From positions 620,001 through 684,000 of the forward strand of contig NZ_JAKVPE010000001.1 in the NCBI RefSeq assembly GCF_022482365.1: 64,000 nt of DNA, given 5' to 3'. The notes beneath the pieces are model-generated. The model was given only the letters and a program-made list of their open reading frames with translations, had not been told where the DNA came from and did not search any database. This document shows positions 41,707 through 50,750 of the stretch, in pieces; the first letter of the stretch is position 1; every line of letters starts with the position of its first letter. Origin of the DNA: Limosilactobacillus sp. Lineage in GTDB: Bacteria; Bacillota; Bacilli; Lactobacillales; Lactobacillaceae. The translations under genes and the position numbers were made by a program.

Positions 41707-43407
41707 CTATTCAACGGAGATCAGGTATGGGTAGACCGGCTGGCCACCATCGTAGATCTGAATATCAAGCTCGTCGTCGACTGCGGCCACGGCATCCTTG
41801 ATCGTCTCCGCGGTCTTTTGGTCACCGTCCTGACCGACCAGGATCGTCACGATTTCGCTATCCTCGTCCAGCATCTGCTTGACCATCTTGATTGCCGTTT
41901 CCGTCAGGTCACTGTCGGCCTCGACGATCTTGCCATCCACGATTCCCAGGTAGTCGTCCTTGTGGATCTCCCGGCCATCGATCTTGGTGTCCCGAATGGC
42001 GTGGGTCACCTCACCGCTGGCGACCGTGGTCATGTTGGCCTCCATGTTCTGCTGGTTCTCATCGATTGATGATTCCGGATTATATTCCAGCAGTGCACTC
42101 ATCGCCTGAGCAATCGTCTTGGTGTGGACAACCTTGGTAGGAATCTCGGCCACCTCAGCCGCCTGGTCAGCGGTCATGAAGATGTTGCCGTTATCCGGCA
42201 GCACCAGGGCCTGCTTGGCACCACTCTCGTTGATGGCATCGGTGATGTCCTGGGTGCTTGGGTTCATGGTCTGCCCACCGCTGATGACGTGGGTCACGCC
42301 AAGGCTCTTGAGCAGCTTGGCAATCCCATCACCAGAGGCCACGGCAATCACTGCCGTTTCTGGAGCGGCAGTTTCTTCCTTGGCCTTTTCGACTGGCGTT
42401 TCTTCCTCGTCATCCTCATCGTCGTGCTCCATGATCTCTTCCTGCTGCCAAACCATGTTATGAATTTCGATGGTCTGCAGGTCACCGAATTCCTGTCCCC
42501 AGGTCAGAACCTTCCCAGGGTGTTCGGTGTGGACGTGGACCCGAACCACGGAATCGTCGTTGATCACCAGGAGGCTATCACCCATCTTGGCCAGGTAGTT
42601 GTAGAAGGTGTCGTAGTCAAACTTACGGGTCACCTGCTTGCCCTTGCCAATCCGGACCAGCATCTGGGTGCAGTAGGTGTACTTGATGTCCTTCGGGTCG
42701 AGCTTGCCCTGGACGCTCTGGTGATCCAGGGCGTTGACCATTTCGTCGACCTCGGCGTTGTCCGGTCGGTAGTCCTCGGACTTGTCGACCTTGCCGCTCA
42801 ATGCCTCATCAAAGGCCTGAAGAACGAAGACGAGTCCCTGCCCACCGGAGTCAACCACGCCGACTTCCTTTAAGACCGGCAGGAGGTCCGGGGTCGTCTG
42901 CAGGGCCTTGTCGCTGGCCTCGTAGATTGCGTGGATAATCTTGGTCAGGTCGTTGGTCTTCTTGACTTCATCCATCCCCACCTGGGCGGATTCACGAACC
43001 ACCGTCAGGATTGTCCCCTCGGTCGGCTTCATCACGGCCTTGTAAGCCGTCTTGGCACCATTGGCGTAGGCGTCAACGAAGTCCTGGGCGGACAGCTTGT
43101 CCAGGCCGGTCGTGGCTTTGGCAAAGCCACGGAAGATCTGTGACAGGATCACCCCGGAGTTGCCCCGGGCACCCATCAGCAGTCCCTTTGCCAGGGCGGC
43201 ACTCAAATCACCGACCGCAGTGCTGTTCTCTGCCCGCTCGTACTTGGCACCACTGGCCATTGAAGAAGCCATGTTGGTCCCCGTATCGCCATCGGGAACT
43301 GGGAAAACGTTTAATGAGTTAATGAATTCGGCGTTCTTGTTCAGCTTATCAGCGGCCGCTTGGACCATCTTGCCAAATTCAAGATTCGTAATTTCTGTGA
43401 CAGCCAA
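41707..43407 (-). CDS. fakA: Fatty acid kinase catalytic subunit FakA (DAK domain)
   Basis: Phosphorylates FakB-bound fatty acids for phospholipid synthesis. 566 aa. The Dak2-like ATP-binding domain (about 1-205) begins with NSLNVFPVPDGDTGTNMASSM (about 29-49) and GARGNSGVILSQIFRG. A middle domain and a C-terminal EDD-like domain follow. An acidic linker (HDDEDDEEETPVEKAKEE, about 330-350) joins them. Lies after yloU, the usual asp23-fakA-recG order. Confidence 0.93.
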   Translation of the reverse strand: MAVTEITNLEFGKMVQAAADKLNKNAEFINSLNVFPVPDGDTGTNMASSMASGAKYERAENSTAVGDLSAALAKGLLMGARGNSGVILSQIFRGFAKATTGLDKLSAQDFVDAYANGAKTAYKAVMKPTEGTILTVVRESAQVGMDEVKKTNDLTKIIHAIYEASDKALQTTPDLLPVLKEVGVVDSGGQGLVFVLQAFDEALSGKVDKSEDYRPDNAEVDEMVNALDHQSVQGKLDPKDIKYTYCTQMLVRIGKGKQVTRKFDYDTFYNYLAKMGDSLLVINDDSVVRVHVHTEHPGKVLTWGQEFGDLQTIEIHNMVWQQEEIMEHDDEDDEEETPVEKAKEETAAPETAVIAVASGDGIAKLLKSLGVTHVISGGQTMNPSTQDITDAINESGAKQALVLPDNGNIFMTADQAAEVAEIPTKVVHTKTIAQAMSALLEYNPESSIDENQQNMEANMTTVASGEVTHAIRDTKIDGREIHKDDYLGIVDGKIVEADSDLTETAIKMVKQMLDEDSEIVTILVGQDGDQKTAETIKDAVAAVDDELDIQIYDGGQPVYPYLISVE

Positions 43408-43427
43408 TTAAATTTCCTCCGTATCCA

Positions 43428-43790
43428 CTAGTCTTCCATTGAACGAACACCCTGGACACAGACATTGACCGCATCGGCCGTGATGCCGAGCATTGACTCC
43501 AGGTTGTACTTTACCTTTGCTTGGACGCTCTTCGAAACCTCAGAGATCTTCGTCCCGTAGCTGACGATAATGTTCACTTCCACAACGATGCCGTTGTCCT
43601 GTTGCCGAACCACGACCCCCTTGTTGAAGTTTTCGCGGCCGAGGATTTGGTTAACCCCGTCGCGGACCGGGTTTCGGCTTGCCATGCCGACAACCCCATA
43701 GTTATCAGTGGCGGCACCGCCAACAACCGTTGAAATCACGTCGTTGTCGATATCAATCGTGCCCGCCTTGGTTTTAATCTTTACTGCCAT
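43428..43790 (-). CDS. yloU: Asp23/Gls24 family protein (YloU)
   Basis: 120 aa alkaline-shock-protein family member, implicated in envelope homeostasis and linked to FakA. The DUF322 core AVKIKTKAGTIDIDNDVISTVVGGAATDNYGVVGM and VVEVNIIVSYGTKISEV is clear. The second of two in-frame ATGs (43790) is chosen: AGGAGG is 8 bases from it but only 2 from the first. Confidence 0.92.
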   Translation of the reverse strand: MAVKIKTKAGTIDIDNDVISTVVGGAATDNYGVVGMASRNPVRDGVNQILGRENFNKGVVVRQQDNGIVVEVNIIVSYGTKISEVSKSVQAKVKYNLESMLGITADAVNVCVQGVRSMED

Positions 43791-43867
43791 TGTCATGGCC
43801 TCCTTTTAAGATCATCAGCACTATTTTAGCGCTGCTGCATTTCTAAGTCATCATTAAAGCTACCACC

Positions 43868-43876
43868 ATCATACCA
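43868..43876 (-). promoter_or_regulatory. Extended -10 promoter of yloU-fakA
   Basis: Minus strand TGG-TATGAT, an extended -10, with a TTTTTG -35-like box 17 bases upstream. Leader of about 75 bases. Confidence 0.5.
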
Positions 43877-43945
43877 TAGCACGGCAAATTCAAAAAGAAA
43901 GTCTTTCTCGGTGGTTAGTTAACGGGGTTAATCACTTTCTTAAAA

Positions 43946-43977
43946 AATAAGCCGCCCAAAACTGGACGGCATTATTT
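43946..43977 (-). terminator. Terminator of rpmB
   Basis: Minus-strand imperfect stem AATAATGCCGTCC / GGGCGGCTTATT followed by TTTT, just after the rpmB stop. Confidence 0.65.
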
Positions 43978-43985
43978 TTGTTAAA

Positions 43986-44171
43986 TTAAACCCGAGTCAC
44001 TTTACCGGACTTCAGTGTACGTGCTGAAACGTAAACCTTCTTCGGCTTGCCGTTAACCAGAATGGTTACCTTTTGCAAGTTTGGCTTCCAGCTGCGACGA
44101 CTTGAGTTAAGGGCGTGGGAACGCTTGTTACCGAAGCGTGTCCGTTTACCGTTGATAAAATCTTTAGCCAT
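43986..44171 (-). CDS. rpmB: 50S ribosomal protein L28
   Basis: 61 aa. [22 protein letters not shown] and [17 protein letters not shown] are diagnostic. The start at 44171 has GAGGAGGG before it; the frame upstream to 44213 is not part of the family. Monocistronic, with its own promoter and terminator, on the same strand as yloU, whereas in Bacillus it is divergent. Confidence 0.96.
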   Translation of the reverse strand: MAKDFINGKRTRFGNKRSHALNSSRRSWKPNLQKVTILVNGKPKKVYVSARTLKSGKVTRV

Positions 44172-44239
44172 TGGTGGTACCCTCCTCTTCTCATCATTAT
44201 TTCGTTTACGCAATAAGTTGCGATGTAACTCACCTAATT

Positions 44240-44268
44240 AATTTACCATAGCGACCCGATCAGTGCAA
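44240..44268 (-). promoter_or_regulatory. Promoter of rpmB
   Basis: Minus strand TTGCAC (44263-44268), 17 bases, TAAATT (44240-44245). Confidence 0.6.
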
Positions 44269-44305
44269 GGTTTTTCTTTCAAGTATTTTCCCTTGACACC
44301 CATTT

Positions 44306-44959
44306 CTAGTCATGAAGGTCGGCGGACCAGATCACGGCAACGATCCCCCGATCAAAGGAAAAGTGGTTTACGATGCTGGTAAAACGGTTGCTCGACCAGG
44401 AGAACGGAATGGTCCCGTTCCAATTAACCAGGGGATACTTTTCGTCCGGCAGGGTTAATCCCCGGACCGGCGTCAAACTAACGAAGGCCAGGTAGTCCAA
44501 CCCGGGCTCCTCATAAATGCTGTAGGTCCCTGGAAGGAAGTAGCGAACGATGTTTTCGTTGTCGATCAGACGAATTTTCGGTAAATAGGAATAAAAGTCT
44601 TCCTGCAGCGGCAGGTAGAGATTAGCCAGCAGCTGGTCCAGGCGCCCACCCGTGGCCCCCCAGATGTCAATCTGGTCGGGCTGGTAGTCGCGGATGGCGG
44701 TGGCCACGCCCAGTTGCGTATCGGTGAAGTCCTTGGCCGGTGGGAAGGTTCGAATCTCCGCCACGCGTTCGCGCAACCGGTCCATCTCCGTTCTGGCCGT
44801 GGAATCAAAGTCCCCGATCGCTGCCGCAGGGCAAATGCCCCAATCCATCAACAGTGAGGCGCCGTGGTCGACACCTATCCAGGTTTCATTTTGGCGCTTT
44901 AGGACCTGGTCTTTTGGAATCAAATCGGTCGGCCCACCGACCATGATATTTACCCGCAT
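44306..44959 (-). CDS. thiN: Thiamine pyrophosphokinase
   Basis: Transfers pyrophosphate from ATP to thiamine, giving thiamine diphosphate. 217 aa. GVDHGA (about 28-33), IGDFDS (about 47-52), KDFTDTQLGVA (about 74-84) and the C-terminal thiamine-binding WSSNRF...FDRGIVAV region fit the family. It follows rpe after the second copy of the structured repeat. Confidence 0.92.
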   Translation of the reverse strand: MRVNIMVGGPTDLIPKDQVLKRQNETWIGVDHGASLLMDWGICPAAAIGDFDSTARTEMDRLRERVAEIRTFPPAKDFTDTQLGVATAIRDYQPDQIDIWGATGGRLDQLLANLYLPLQEDFYSYLPKIRLIDNENIVRYFLPGTYSIYEEPGLDYLAFVSLTPVRGLTLPDEKYPLVNWNGTIPFSWSSNRFTSIVNHFSFDRGIVAVIWSADLHD

Positions 44960-44997
44960 CGTTTTCCCTCCCCTGGCTTGGTAAGGCGTGTAAACAG

Positions 44998-45157
44998 AAG
45001 AGACCGGAAATTAACCCGGTCTCTTTGCTTTTATATAGCTATAAATGCTGCAGCGCGGTAGCTGGCTGGATCCTGAACGTTGATAAATCAACGCCCAGGA
45101 CGCCTAGCCAGCCTCGCGGGGGTGGGAAGACGAACTCGCAAGCGAGTTCTGTCCCAC
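44998..45157 (-). repeat. Structured intergenic repeat, copy 2
   Basis: A 160-base element nearly identical to 19352-19512, placed right after the rpe stop on the minus strand. GTGGGACAGAACTCGC pairs with GAGTTCGTCTTCCCAC. The central long stem GCTGGCTAG...CAGCCAGC holds an inner arm CCTG/CAGG where copy 1 has CATG/CATG, a compensatory pair. The last hairpin GAGACCGG / CCGGTCTC is perfect here. It is the main content of the 209-base gap between thiN and rpe. Confidence 0.85.
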
Positions 45158-45168
45158 CGCCAACTTAT

Positions 45169-45822
45169 TTACTTAGTAGCGTCACGTAATGCCTGAATCC
45201 GGGCTACCGGATCGTCAGCGTTGAAGACGTAGGAACCGGCAACGGCAACCGTAGCACCGGCCTTGTAGCAGTCAACGACCGTCTTGTCGTTAACCCCACC
45301 GTCGATCTCGATGTCGAAGTCGTAGCCCTTGGTCTTCTTGATTTCGTTCAGTTGCGCAATCTTTTCAACCGTTTCCGGCAGGAACTTTTGCCCACCAAAG
45401 CCTGGGTTGACGGTCATGACCAAGACCTGGTCAACCATGTGCAGCACTGGTTCGATCAGTGCAACCGGCGTGCCGGGGTTGATGACAACTTCGGCCTTAA
45501 CCCCGCCGTTCTTGATGATTTGCAGTGCCCGGTGAATGTGCTGGGTTGCTTCAACCTGGACACCGATGATGTCGGCACCAGCATCAATGAACATTGGCAG
45601 GATGTGCTCCGGATTTTGGACCATCAGGTGAACATCCAGGGTCATCTTGGTGATTGGCCGAATTGCCTTCACAAATCCCGGCCCGTAGGAAATACTTGGG
45701 ACGAAGGTACCGTCCATCACGTCGATGTGCAGGTATTCGGCACCGGCACGGTCAACCTTTTCAATGTCCTTTTGCAGGTTAACGTAATCAGCACTCAAAA
45801 TCGAAGGTGCAACTTTAATCAT
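45169..45822 (-). CDS. rpe: Ribulose-phosphate 3-epimerase
   Basis: Interconverts ribulose 5-phosphate and xylulose 5-phosphate, feeding the phosphoketolase pathway of heterofermentative lactobacilli. 217 aa. MIKVAPSILSADYVNL, HIDVMDGTFVPSISYGPGFV (about 34-53), HLMVQNPE and MTVNPGFGGQKF (about 140-151) are diagnostic. Start 45822 has GAGGGAATC before it; the site five codons earlier overlaps the rsgA stop. Confidence 0.97.
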   Translation of the reverse strand: MIKVAPSILSADYVNLQKDIEKVDRAGAEYLHIDVMDGTFVPSISYGPGFVKAIRPITKMTLDVHLMVQNPEHILPMFIDAGADIIGVQVEATQHIHRALQIIKNGGVKAEVVINPGTPVALIEPVLHMVDQVLVMTVNPGFGGQKFLPETVEKIAQLNEIKKTKGYDFDIEIDGGVNDKTVVDCYKAGATVAVAGSYVFNADDPVARIQALRDATK

Positions 45823-45833
45823 TCTTGATTCCC

Positions 45834-46709
45834 TCATTTCTTGTAGTTTGGTTTCTGGTTGGCGATTAGCTCGTGAAACTGGAGGTAGTCGTCATACCGA
45901 CTATTCATGATTATACCATTCTCCAGGGCCGCTTTCACTGCACAATGCGGTTCTTTGATGTGCAGGCAGCCCCGAAACTTGCATTCGGGGGCCAGACGAG
46001 CCATCTCCGGAAAGAGTTGGGGCAGTTCCTCAACCGTCATGTCAAAGGTTTCGTAGGAGGAAAAGCCCGGTGTGTCGGCAATCAGGGCGCCGTCAACGTT
46101 TAAGAGGCTGACCTTGCGCGTGGTATGGCGGCCACGTTTCAACGCCTGGGAGATCTCCCCCGTGGCCAGGTGCAAATCGGGTGCCAGGTGGTTCAGCAGG
46201 GTTGATTTTCCGGCCCCCGTCTGGCCCATCATCGTCACCGTCTTATTTTTCAGCTGAACTTTGAGGGCCGCAAGCTGGTCCTCGTCAAAGGGTTGCTGAT
46301 TGCAGAAGACCGGGTAGCCGATTTGGCGATAGCCCGCCGCCACCGCCGCGATCCGCTGGTAGCCGGCTGGGTCCAGCAGGTCGGTCTTGGAAAAGTAAAT
46401 CAGGGGCGTGATGTCCTGCCGTTCCAGTGCGATCAACTGCCGATCCAGCAGATTGGGTGAAAAGTCCGGTTGAACGGCAGCGGTGACCACCACGGCCGCA
46501 TCAACGTTGGCCACTGGCGGCCGCACCAGGGAGTTGCGCCGTGGCAGCACCTTTAGCAGGTAGCCGTCCTCAAACTCCACGGCATCCCCCACGATCGGCT
46601 TGATCTTCTTTTTGCGAAAATTCCCCCGGCCGCGGGTTCGGTAGATTTCACCGTCGCTAATGACGTCGTAAAAGCCACTTAAGGACTGTTGAATAATTCC
46701 CTCTTTCAC
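45834..46709 (-). CDS. rsgA: Ribosome small-subunit GTPase RsgA
   Basis: Late 30S-assembly GTPase with circularly permuted motifs. 291 aa: OB fold (about 1-65), then FSKTDLLD (G4) before [14 protein letters not shown] (G1, about 163-176) and DTPGFSS (G3, about 210-216). The C-terminal zinc site has Cys/His in [16 protein letters not shown]. It ends 11 bases before the rpe ATG. Confidence 0.95.
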   Translation of the reverse strand: MKEGIIQQSLSGFYDVISDGEIYRTRGRGNFRKKKIKPIVGDAVEFEDGYLLKVLPRRNSLVRPPVANVDAAVVVTAAVQPDFSPNLLDRQLIALERQDITPLIYFSKTDLLDPAGYQRIAAVAAGYRQIGYPVFCNQQPFDEDQLAALKVQLKNKTVTMMGQTGAGKSTLLNHLAPDLHLATGEISQALKRGRHTTRKVSLLNVDGALIADTPGFSSYETFDMTVEELPQLFPEMARLAPECKFRGCLHIKEPHCAVKAALENGIIMNSRYDDYLQFHELIANQKPNYKK

Positions 46710-46726
46710 GAATACACCTCACTATC

Positions 46727-48640
46727 TTATCCGGTAATGTTGGTGGCACTCATGATCGTCCGCCCGTTGCGAACGACCCGATAAGCGCCCATCTGGTTGT
46801 TCTTCAGGGTAAACGGCACGTTAATGGTCGTTTCCTGATTGATCGTGATGTCTTGATACTCCATCGTCAGGTTATGGTTTGCGTCACGAATATAAACCTG
46901 AACCCGGTTTTCGCGCTGCCCACCATTGCTGTCAAACGGAATGTTGATCTGAATATTGGTGGTCTTGGTCTGATTGCCGGAGTTGGCAATCGTCACGGTC
47001 AGCGTGTCGCCGTGGTTTAAGGTTAAACCAGCCTTCGGAGTCTGACTGATGACGTGGTTCGTTGCCACCGTCTTGGACTTCTTCTGCTGGGTCGTCAGCT
47101 GCAGGTTGTGCTTATTGGCAAAGTCCTGAACAACGCTGATGTCCTGGTTGGTAAAATCAGGAATCTTGATGTTCTTCTTGCCCGCACTCACCTCAAAGTC
47201 AATGATATCCTTGTGCGGCTTGGCGACGGTACCCTTACGCAGGTTTTGCTTCATAATCGTTCCCGCCGCCACCGTATCGGAATAGGTCGTATGACGGTTG
47301 ACCGTAAAGCCCTTCTGGCGCAGCATGGCCGCCGTGGTGGCGTAATCTTTGCCCACGTAATGCTTGAGCTTCAGGTGATCGACCCCACTGCTGACCTTCA
47401 AGTCCACGGTCGAATTTACCCGAGTCTTCGTTTTGGCACCCGGTTCGGCACTGATGATGTGGTTCTTCGCCACGCTCTTACTGGTCACCCGGGTGATATT
47501 GCCAACTCGCAGGTGTTCTTTCTTCAGCCGTCGTTCGGCCTGGACAGGGGTTTGGTTAGCAACGTTTGGCACGACGACCTGCCGCAAGAGGAACCACCAG
47601 CTGCCGCCAGCAACGACGGCAACCCCAACCAGGATCCCGACGAGAATCAGCTGACGCCGGCACCGACGCCAAAAGCTCGGCCGGGCAGCCTTTTTCTTTT
47701 CATTACTGGCGGCCGTTGACGGTTGGCTAGCCTGGTGGTGGGGCATCTTGCTCATCGGCAGGACCTTGGTCTCACCGTTATCATCATGCTTAATCACCAA
47801 CCGGGGCTCATTGGCCCGGGCTGGATCCAAGCTCGTCTTGAGGTCCTTGGCCATGGCCAGAGCGCTGTCGTAGCGGTCAATCGGGTCCTTAGCAGTGGCC
47901 CGAATTACCACGTTTTCCAACGGTTGGGGAATCTTCTTATTGAACTTCCGAACGGACGGGATCTCTTCCCGGAAGTGCTTGATCGCGATCGACACCGCGT
48001 TTTCGCCCTCGAAAGGCACCTTCCCCGTCAGCAGCTCGTAAAGGATGATCCCCAGTGAATAAATATCTGATTTTTTCGTTGCAATGCTGCCCCGCGCCTG
48101 CTCCGGCGAGAGGTAGTGCACTGAACCCATTAAGGTATTGGTTTGTGTCAGCGAATTTTGGGAAACCGCCACGGCGATTCCAAAATCCGTGATTTTAATA
48201 TTCTTATTTTCATCAATTAGGATGTTTTGTGGCTTGAGGTCCCGGTGAATAATGCCGTGGGCGTGGGCCGATTCGACCGCCGCCAGTACCTGCTCCATAA
48301 TGTCCACCACCTGAGGCAGCGGAATCGGAAAGTGCTCCTTAATGTATTGCTTCAAGTCGGTTCCCCGAACGTACTGCATCACCATGTATTGCAGGCCATT
48401 ATCCTCGCCCACGTCAAAAATGCCAACGATGTGGGGATCGTTGAGCTGGGTAGCCGACATGGCTTCTCGCCGAAAGCGCCGCTTGGTGTTGGGGTCATCA
48501 CGCAAATCCAAGCGGAGAACCTTAACCGAGACTTCCCGGTCTAAAACCGTATCGTAAGCCAGGTAAACATTCGCCATCCCCCCTTCGCCGAGGGAGCGAA
48601 TAATCCTATATCGATGACCAATCACATCTCCAGGATTCAT
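46727..48640 (-). CDS. prkC: Ser/Thr protein kinase with PASTA repeats (PrkC/PknB)
   Basis: Membrane kinase that senses peptidoglycan fragments or lipid II and controls wall and division proteins. 637 aa. Kinase domain 10-270: GEGGMANVYLAYD, VSVKVL (the Lys of VAIK), HRDLKPQN at 132-139, DFGIAVA at about 152-158. One membrane helix at about 330-352, preceded by a basic stretch. Three extracellular PASTA domains (about 355-420, 421-492, 493-557) and a further beta-rich C-terminal domain of about 80 residues. Its phosphatase gene lies 4 bases upstream. Confidence 0.96.
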   Translation of the reverse strand: MNPGDVIGHRYRIIRSLGEGGMANVYLAYDTVLDREVSVKVLRLDLRDDPNTKRRFRREAMSATQLNDPHIVGIFDVGEDNGLQYMVMQYVRGTDLKQYIKEHFPIPLPQVVDIMEQVLAAVESAHAHGIIHRDLKPQNILIDENKNIKITDFGIAVAVSQNSLTQTNTLMGSVHYLSPEQARGSIATKKSDIYSLGIILYELLTGKVPFEGENAVSIAIKHFREEIPSVRKFNKKIPQPLENVVIRATAKDPIDRYDSALAMAKDLKTSLDPARANEPRLVIKHDDNGETKVLPMSKMPHHQASQPSTAASNEKKKAARPSFWRRCRRQLILVGILVGVAVVAGGSWWFLLRQVVVPNVANQTPVQAERRLKKEHLRVGNITRVTSKSVAKNHIISAEPGAKTKTRVNSTVDLKVSSGVDHLKLKHYVGKDYATTAAMLRQKGFTVNRHTTYSDTVAAGTIMKQNLRKGTVAKPHKDIIDFEVSAGKKNIKIPDFTNQDISVVQDFANKHNLQLTTQQKKSKTVATNHVISQTPKAGLTLNHGDTLTVTIANSGNQTKTTNIQINIPFDSNGGQRENRVQVYIRDANHNLTMEYQDITINQETTINVPFTLKNNQMGAYRVVRNGRTIMSATNITG

Positions 48641-48643
48641 AAA

Positions 48644-49384
48644 TCAACCCTCCTGGTCATCATTTTTGCCGATTAGAACGGTGATATTGTCGGGACCACC
48701 AGCCGCGTTTGCCAGTTCAACCAACTGGGCGCACTTGGCTTTTAAGGAAATGTCCTGATCCAAAACCTTTACCATCGTGCTCTTTTCAACCGTCTTAAAG
48801 AGGCCGTCCGAGCACATCAAAAGCTGGTCACCCGGGTTAAATTCAAACCGGTTGACCTCAATTCGGGCATCGGGGGAAATCCCAATTGCCCGGGTAATAA
48901 TGTTGCTCTGGGGCAATTTGAGGGCCTCGTCCTCCGTAATGTCACCGCTCTTTACTAATTCGTTCACCAAGGAATGGTCGGTCGTCACCTGGGTCAGCAT
49001 ATCCTGATGCAGCAGATAACCCCGACTATCACCGATATTGGCAACCACCAGCGTTTTTTCAAAGGCGATCGCCGCCACCATCGTGGTTCCCATTCCTTGA
49101 TAGATCATTTTTTCTTTTGATTTTTTAAGTATTTGATCATTAATAATTTGAACTTCCCGGGCGAACCACCGAATTGCTTCGAGGGGGTTCTCGGGACTGT
49201 CCAGCTTAAAACGATGGCCGAGCCGCTTGACCGTCATCTCGGCGGCTACATCACCACTGAGGTTGCCACCAATTCCATCGGCAATCACCACTAACTGGTG
49301 ACCGTTCTTGTCGGTGTATTGGGCAACCCGGTCTTGGTTTTGCGACCGCCGCCGGCCAATGTCTGTTTGAAAGGCAATTTCCAT
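48644..49384 (-). CDS. prpC: PP2C-type protein phosphatase (PrpC/Stp)
   Basis: Removes phosphate from PrkC and its substrates. 246 aa with Mn/Mg-binding motifs: DIGRRRSQNQDRV (about 7-19), IADGIGGNLSGDVAAE (about 33-48), ANIGDSRGYL (about 115-124) and GGPDNITVLI at the C-terminus. Start 49384 (MEIAFQTDIG) matches the family; AAGGGA lies 13 bases upstream, rather far, but longer in-frame starts would overlap rsmB. Partner of prkC in one operon. Confidence 0.94.
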   Translation of the reverse strand: MEIAFQTDIGRRRSQNQDRVAQYTDKNGHQLVVIADGIGGNLSGDVAAEMTVKRLGHRFKLDSPENPLEAIRWFAREVQIINDQILKKSKEKMIYQGMGTTMVAAIAFEKTLVVANIGDSRGYLLHQDMLTQVTTDHSLVNELVKSGDITEDEALKLPQSNIITRAIGISPDARIEVNRFEFNPGDQLLMCSDGLFKTVEKSTMVKVLDQDISLKAKCAQLVELANAAGGPDNITVLIGKNDDQEG

Positions 49385-49403
49385 GATTGTTCGTGATTCC
49401 CTT

Positions 49404-50750
49404 CTAGTATTTTCGCCGGAGACTGCTAATGAAGAAGCCATCGGAAGAAAAATCGGATGGCAAAATCGTGAGGGTCGCTGACGCTCGATCATCTTTAACG
49501 CCCCGCGTCGTCTGGGTCCTAACTAGTTCAAAATTCGGGTGGGTTGCCAAGAACTGGCGAACCGTGCCCTCATTTTCCTGATCCAGAATCGTACACGTGC
49601 TGTACGTTATTATACCGCCTTTTTTGACCTTTGGGGCCACTGCCGCCAAAATTGCCCCTTGAATTTTGTGCAGCTGCTCGCTGTCACCGGGTTGCTTGGT
49701 GTAGCGAATTTCCGGTTTGCGCCGCAGGAGGCCAATTCCGCTGCAGGGCGCATCGACCAGGATCTTATCAAAACTTTCGTCGGCAAATTCATCCCCCACC
49801 TTGCGGGCATCAAGGGTGTGGGTCACCACCCGGTCCGCCAGGTGCAGGCGCCGGGCGTTTTTCTCAATCAGGCGCGTCTTGTGCTGGTGAATGTCCAACG
49901 CGTCCACCTGGCCCGACTGCAAACGGGCCGCGATCTGGACCGTCTTTCCCCCGGGCGCCGCGCAGGCATCGAGGACCCGATCGGCAGGTTGGACGTTCAT
50001 GCTGTCCACGGCCAGCATCGCGCTCTCGTCCTGAATGGTGATCGCCCCGGTGGCAAAGAGTGCGGTATCGACGACCTCTCCTTTGGTGATTACCAGGGCG
50101 TCTGGGGCCACCACGCTCGGTCGGTATTCGATTCCGGACTGATCCAGGGCCCGTTCAACGCTGGCGAGGTCACTGACCGCCGGGTTGACCCGGATCGAAA
50201 CGTGGGCCGGCTGGTTAATGGCAGCGAGAATGGCTTTGGTTTGTTCGGGGCCGTACTGCTCACTGAGCTTGGCCACCAGCCACTGGGGGACACTGCTTTC
50301 GATCGACAGGCGCTCAACCGGGTCCTTGATTTGATCAAAACCGGCCAAGCCCTGGCGCAGGATGGCGTGGAGCACCCCGGTGACGAACTTGCGAATCCCG
50401 GGATTGCCCCACTGCTTGGCCAGCTCAATGCTTTCGTTGGTCACCGCCCAATCCGGCACCCGATCCAGGTAGTGATACTGATAGATCGACATCAACAGCA
50501 GCGTTTCGACCCAGGAATCCAGCTTGCGGTGCACGAAGGGGGCCAACCAGTACTTCAGGGTCAGCTGGTGTTGGAGCACCCCGTAGACAATGTTGGTGGC
50601 CAGTCGCCGGTCGCTGTCCTTCAACTGCGTTTTGGAAAAGAGCTGGTTCAGCTGGAGGTTTGAGTAGGCCCCGTTTTGGAAAACGCGGTCCAGCGCCGTC
50701 AGGGCCACACCCCGGGCCGAGCTTAATTCTGGTTGCTTAGTCTTCTTCAC
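49404..50750 (-). CDS. rsmB: 16S rRNA (cytosine967-C5)-methyltransferase
   Basis: 448 aa. N-terminal NusB-like RNA-binding domain (about 10-135) and C-terminal Rossmann methyltransferase with DACAAPGGKT (SAM motif, about 255-264), VDAPCSGIGLLRR (motif IV Cys) and TYSTCTI (catalytic motif VI Cys). Overlaps fmt by 14 bases at its start, as is common for this fmt-rsmB pair. Confidence 0.95.
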   Translation of the reverse strand: MKKTKQPELSSARGVALTALDRVFQNGAYSNLQLNQLFSKTQLKDSDRRLATNIVYGVLQHQLTLKYWLAPFVHRKLDSWVETLLLMSIYQYHYLDRVPDWAVTNESIELAKQWGNPGIRKFVTGVLHAILRQGLAGFDQIKDPVERLSIESSVPQWLVAKLSEQYGPEQTKAILAAINQPAHVSIRVNPAVSDLASVERALDQSGIEYRPSVVAPDALVITKGEVVDTALFATGAITIQDESAMLAVDSMNVQPADRVLDACAAPGGKTVQIAARLQSGQVDALDIHQHKTRLIEKNARRLHLADRVVTHTLDARKVGDEFADESFDKILVDAPCSGIGLLRRKPEIRYTKQPGDSEQLHKIQGAILAAVAPKVKKGGIITYSTCTILDQENEGTVRQFLATHPNFELVRTQTTRGVKDDRASATLTILPSDFSSDGFFISSLRRKY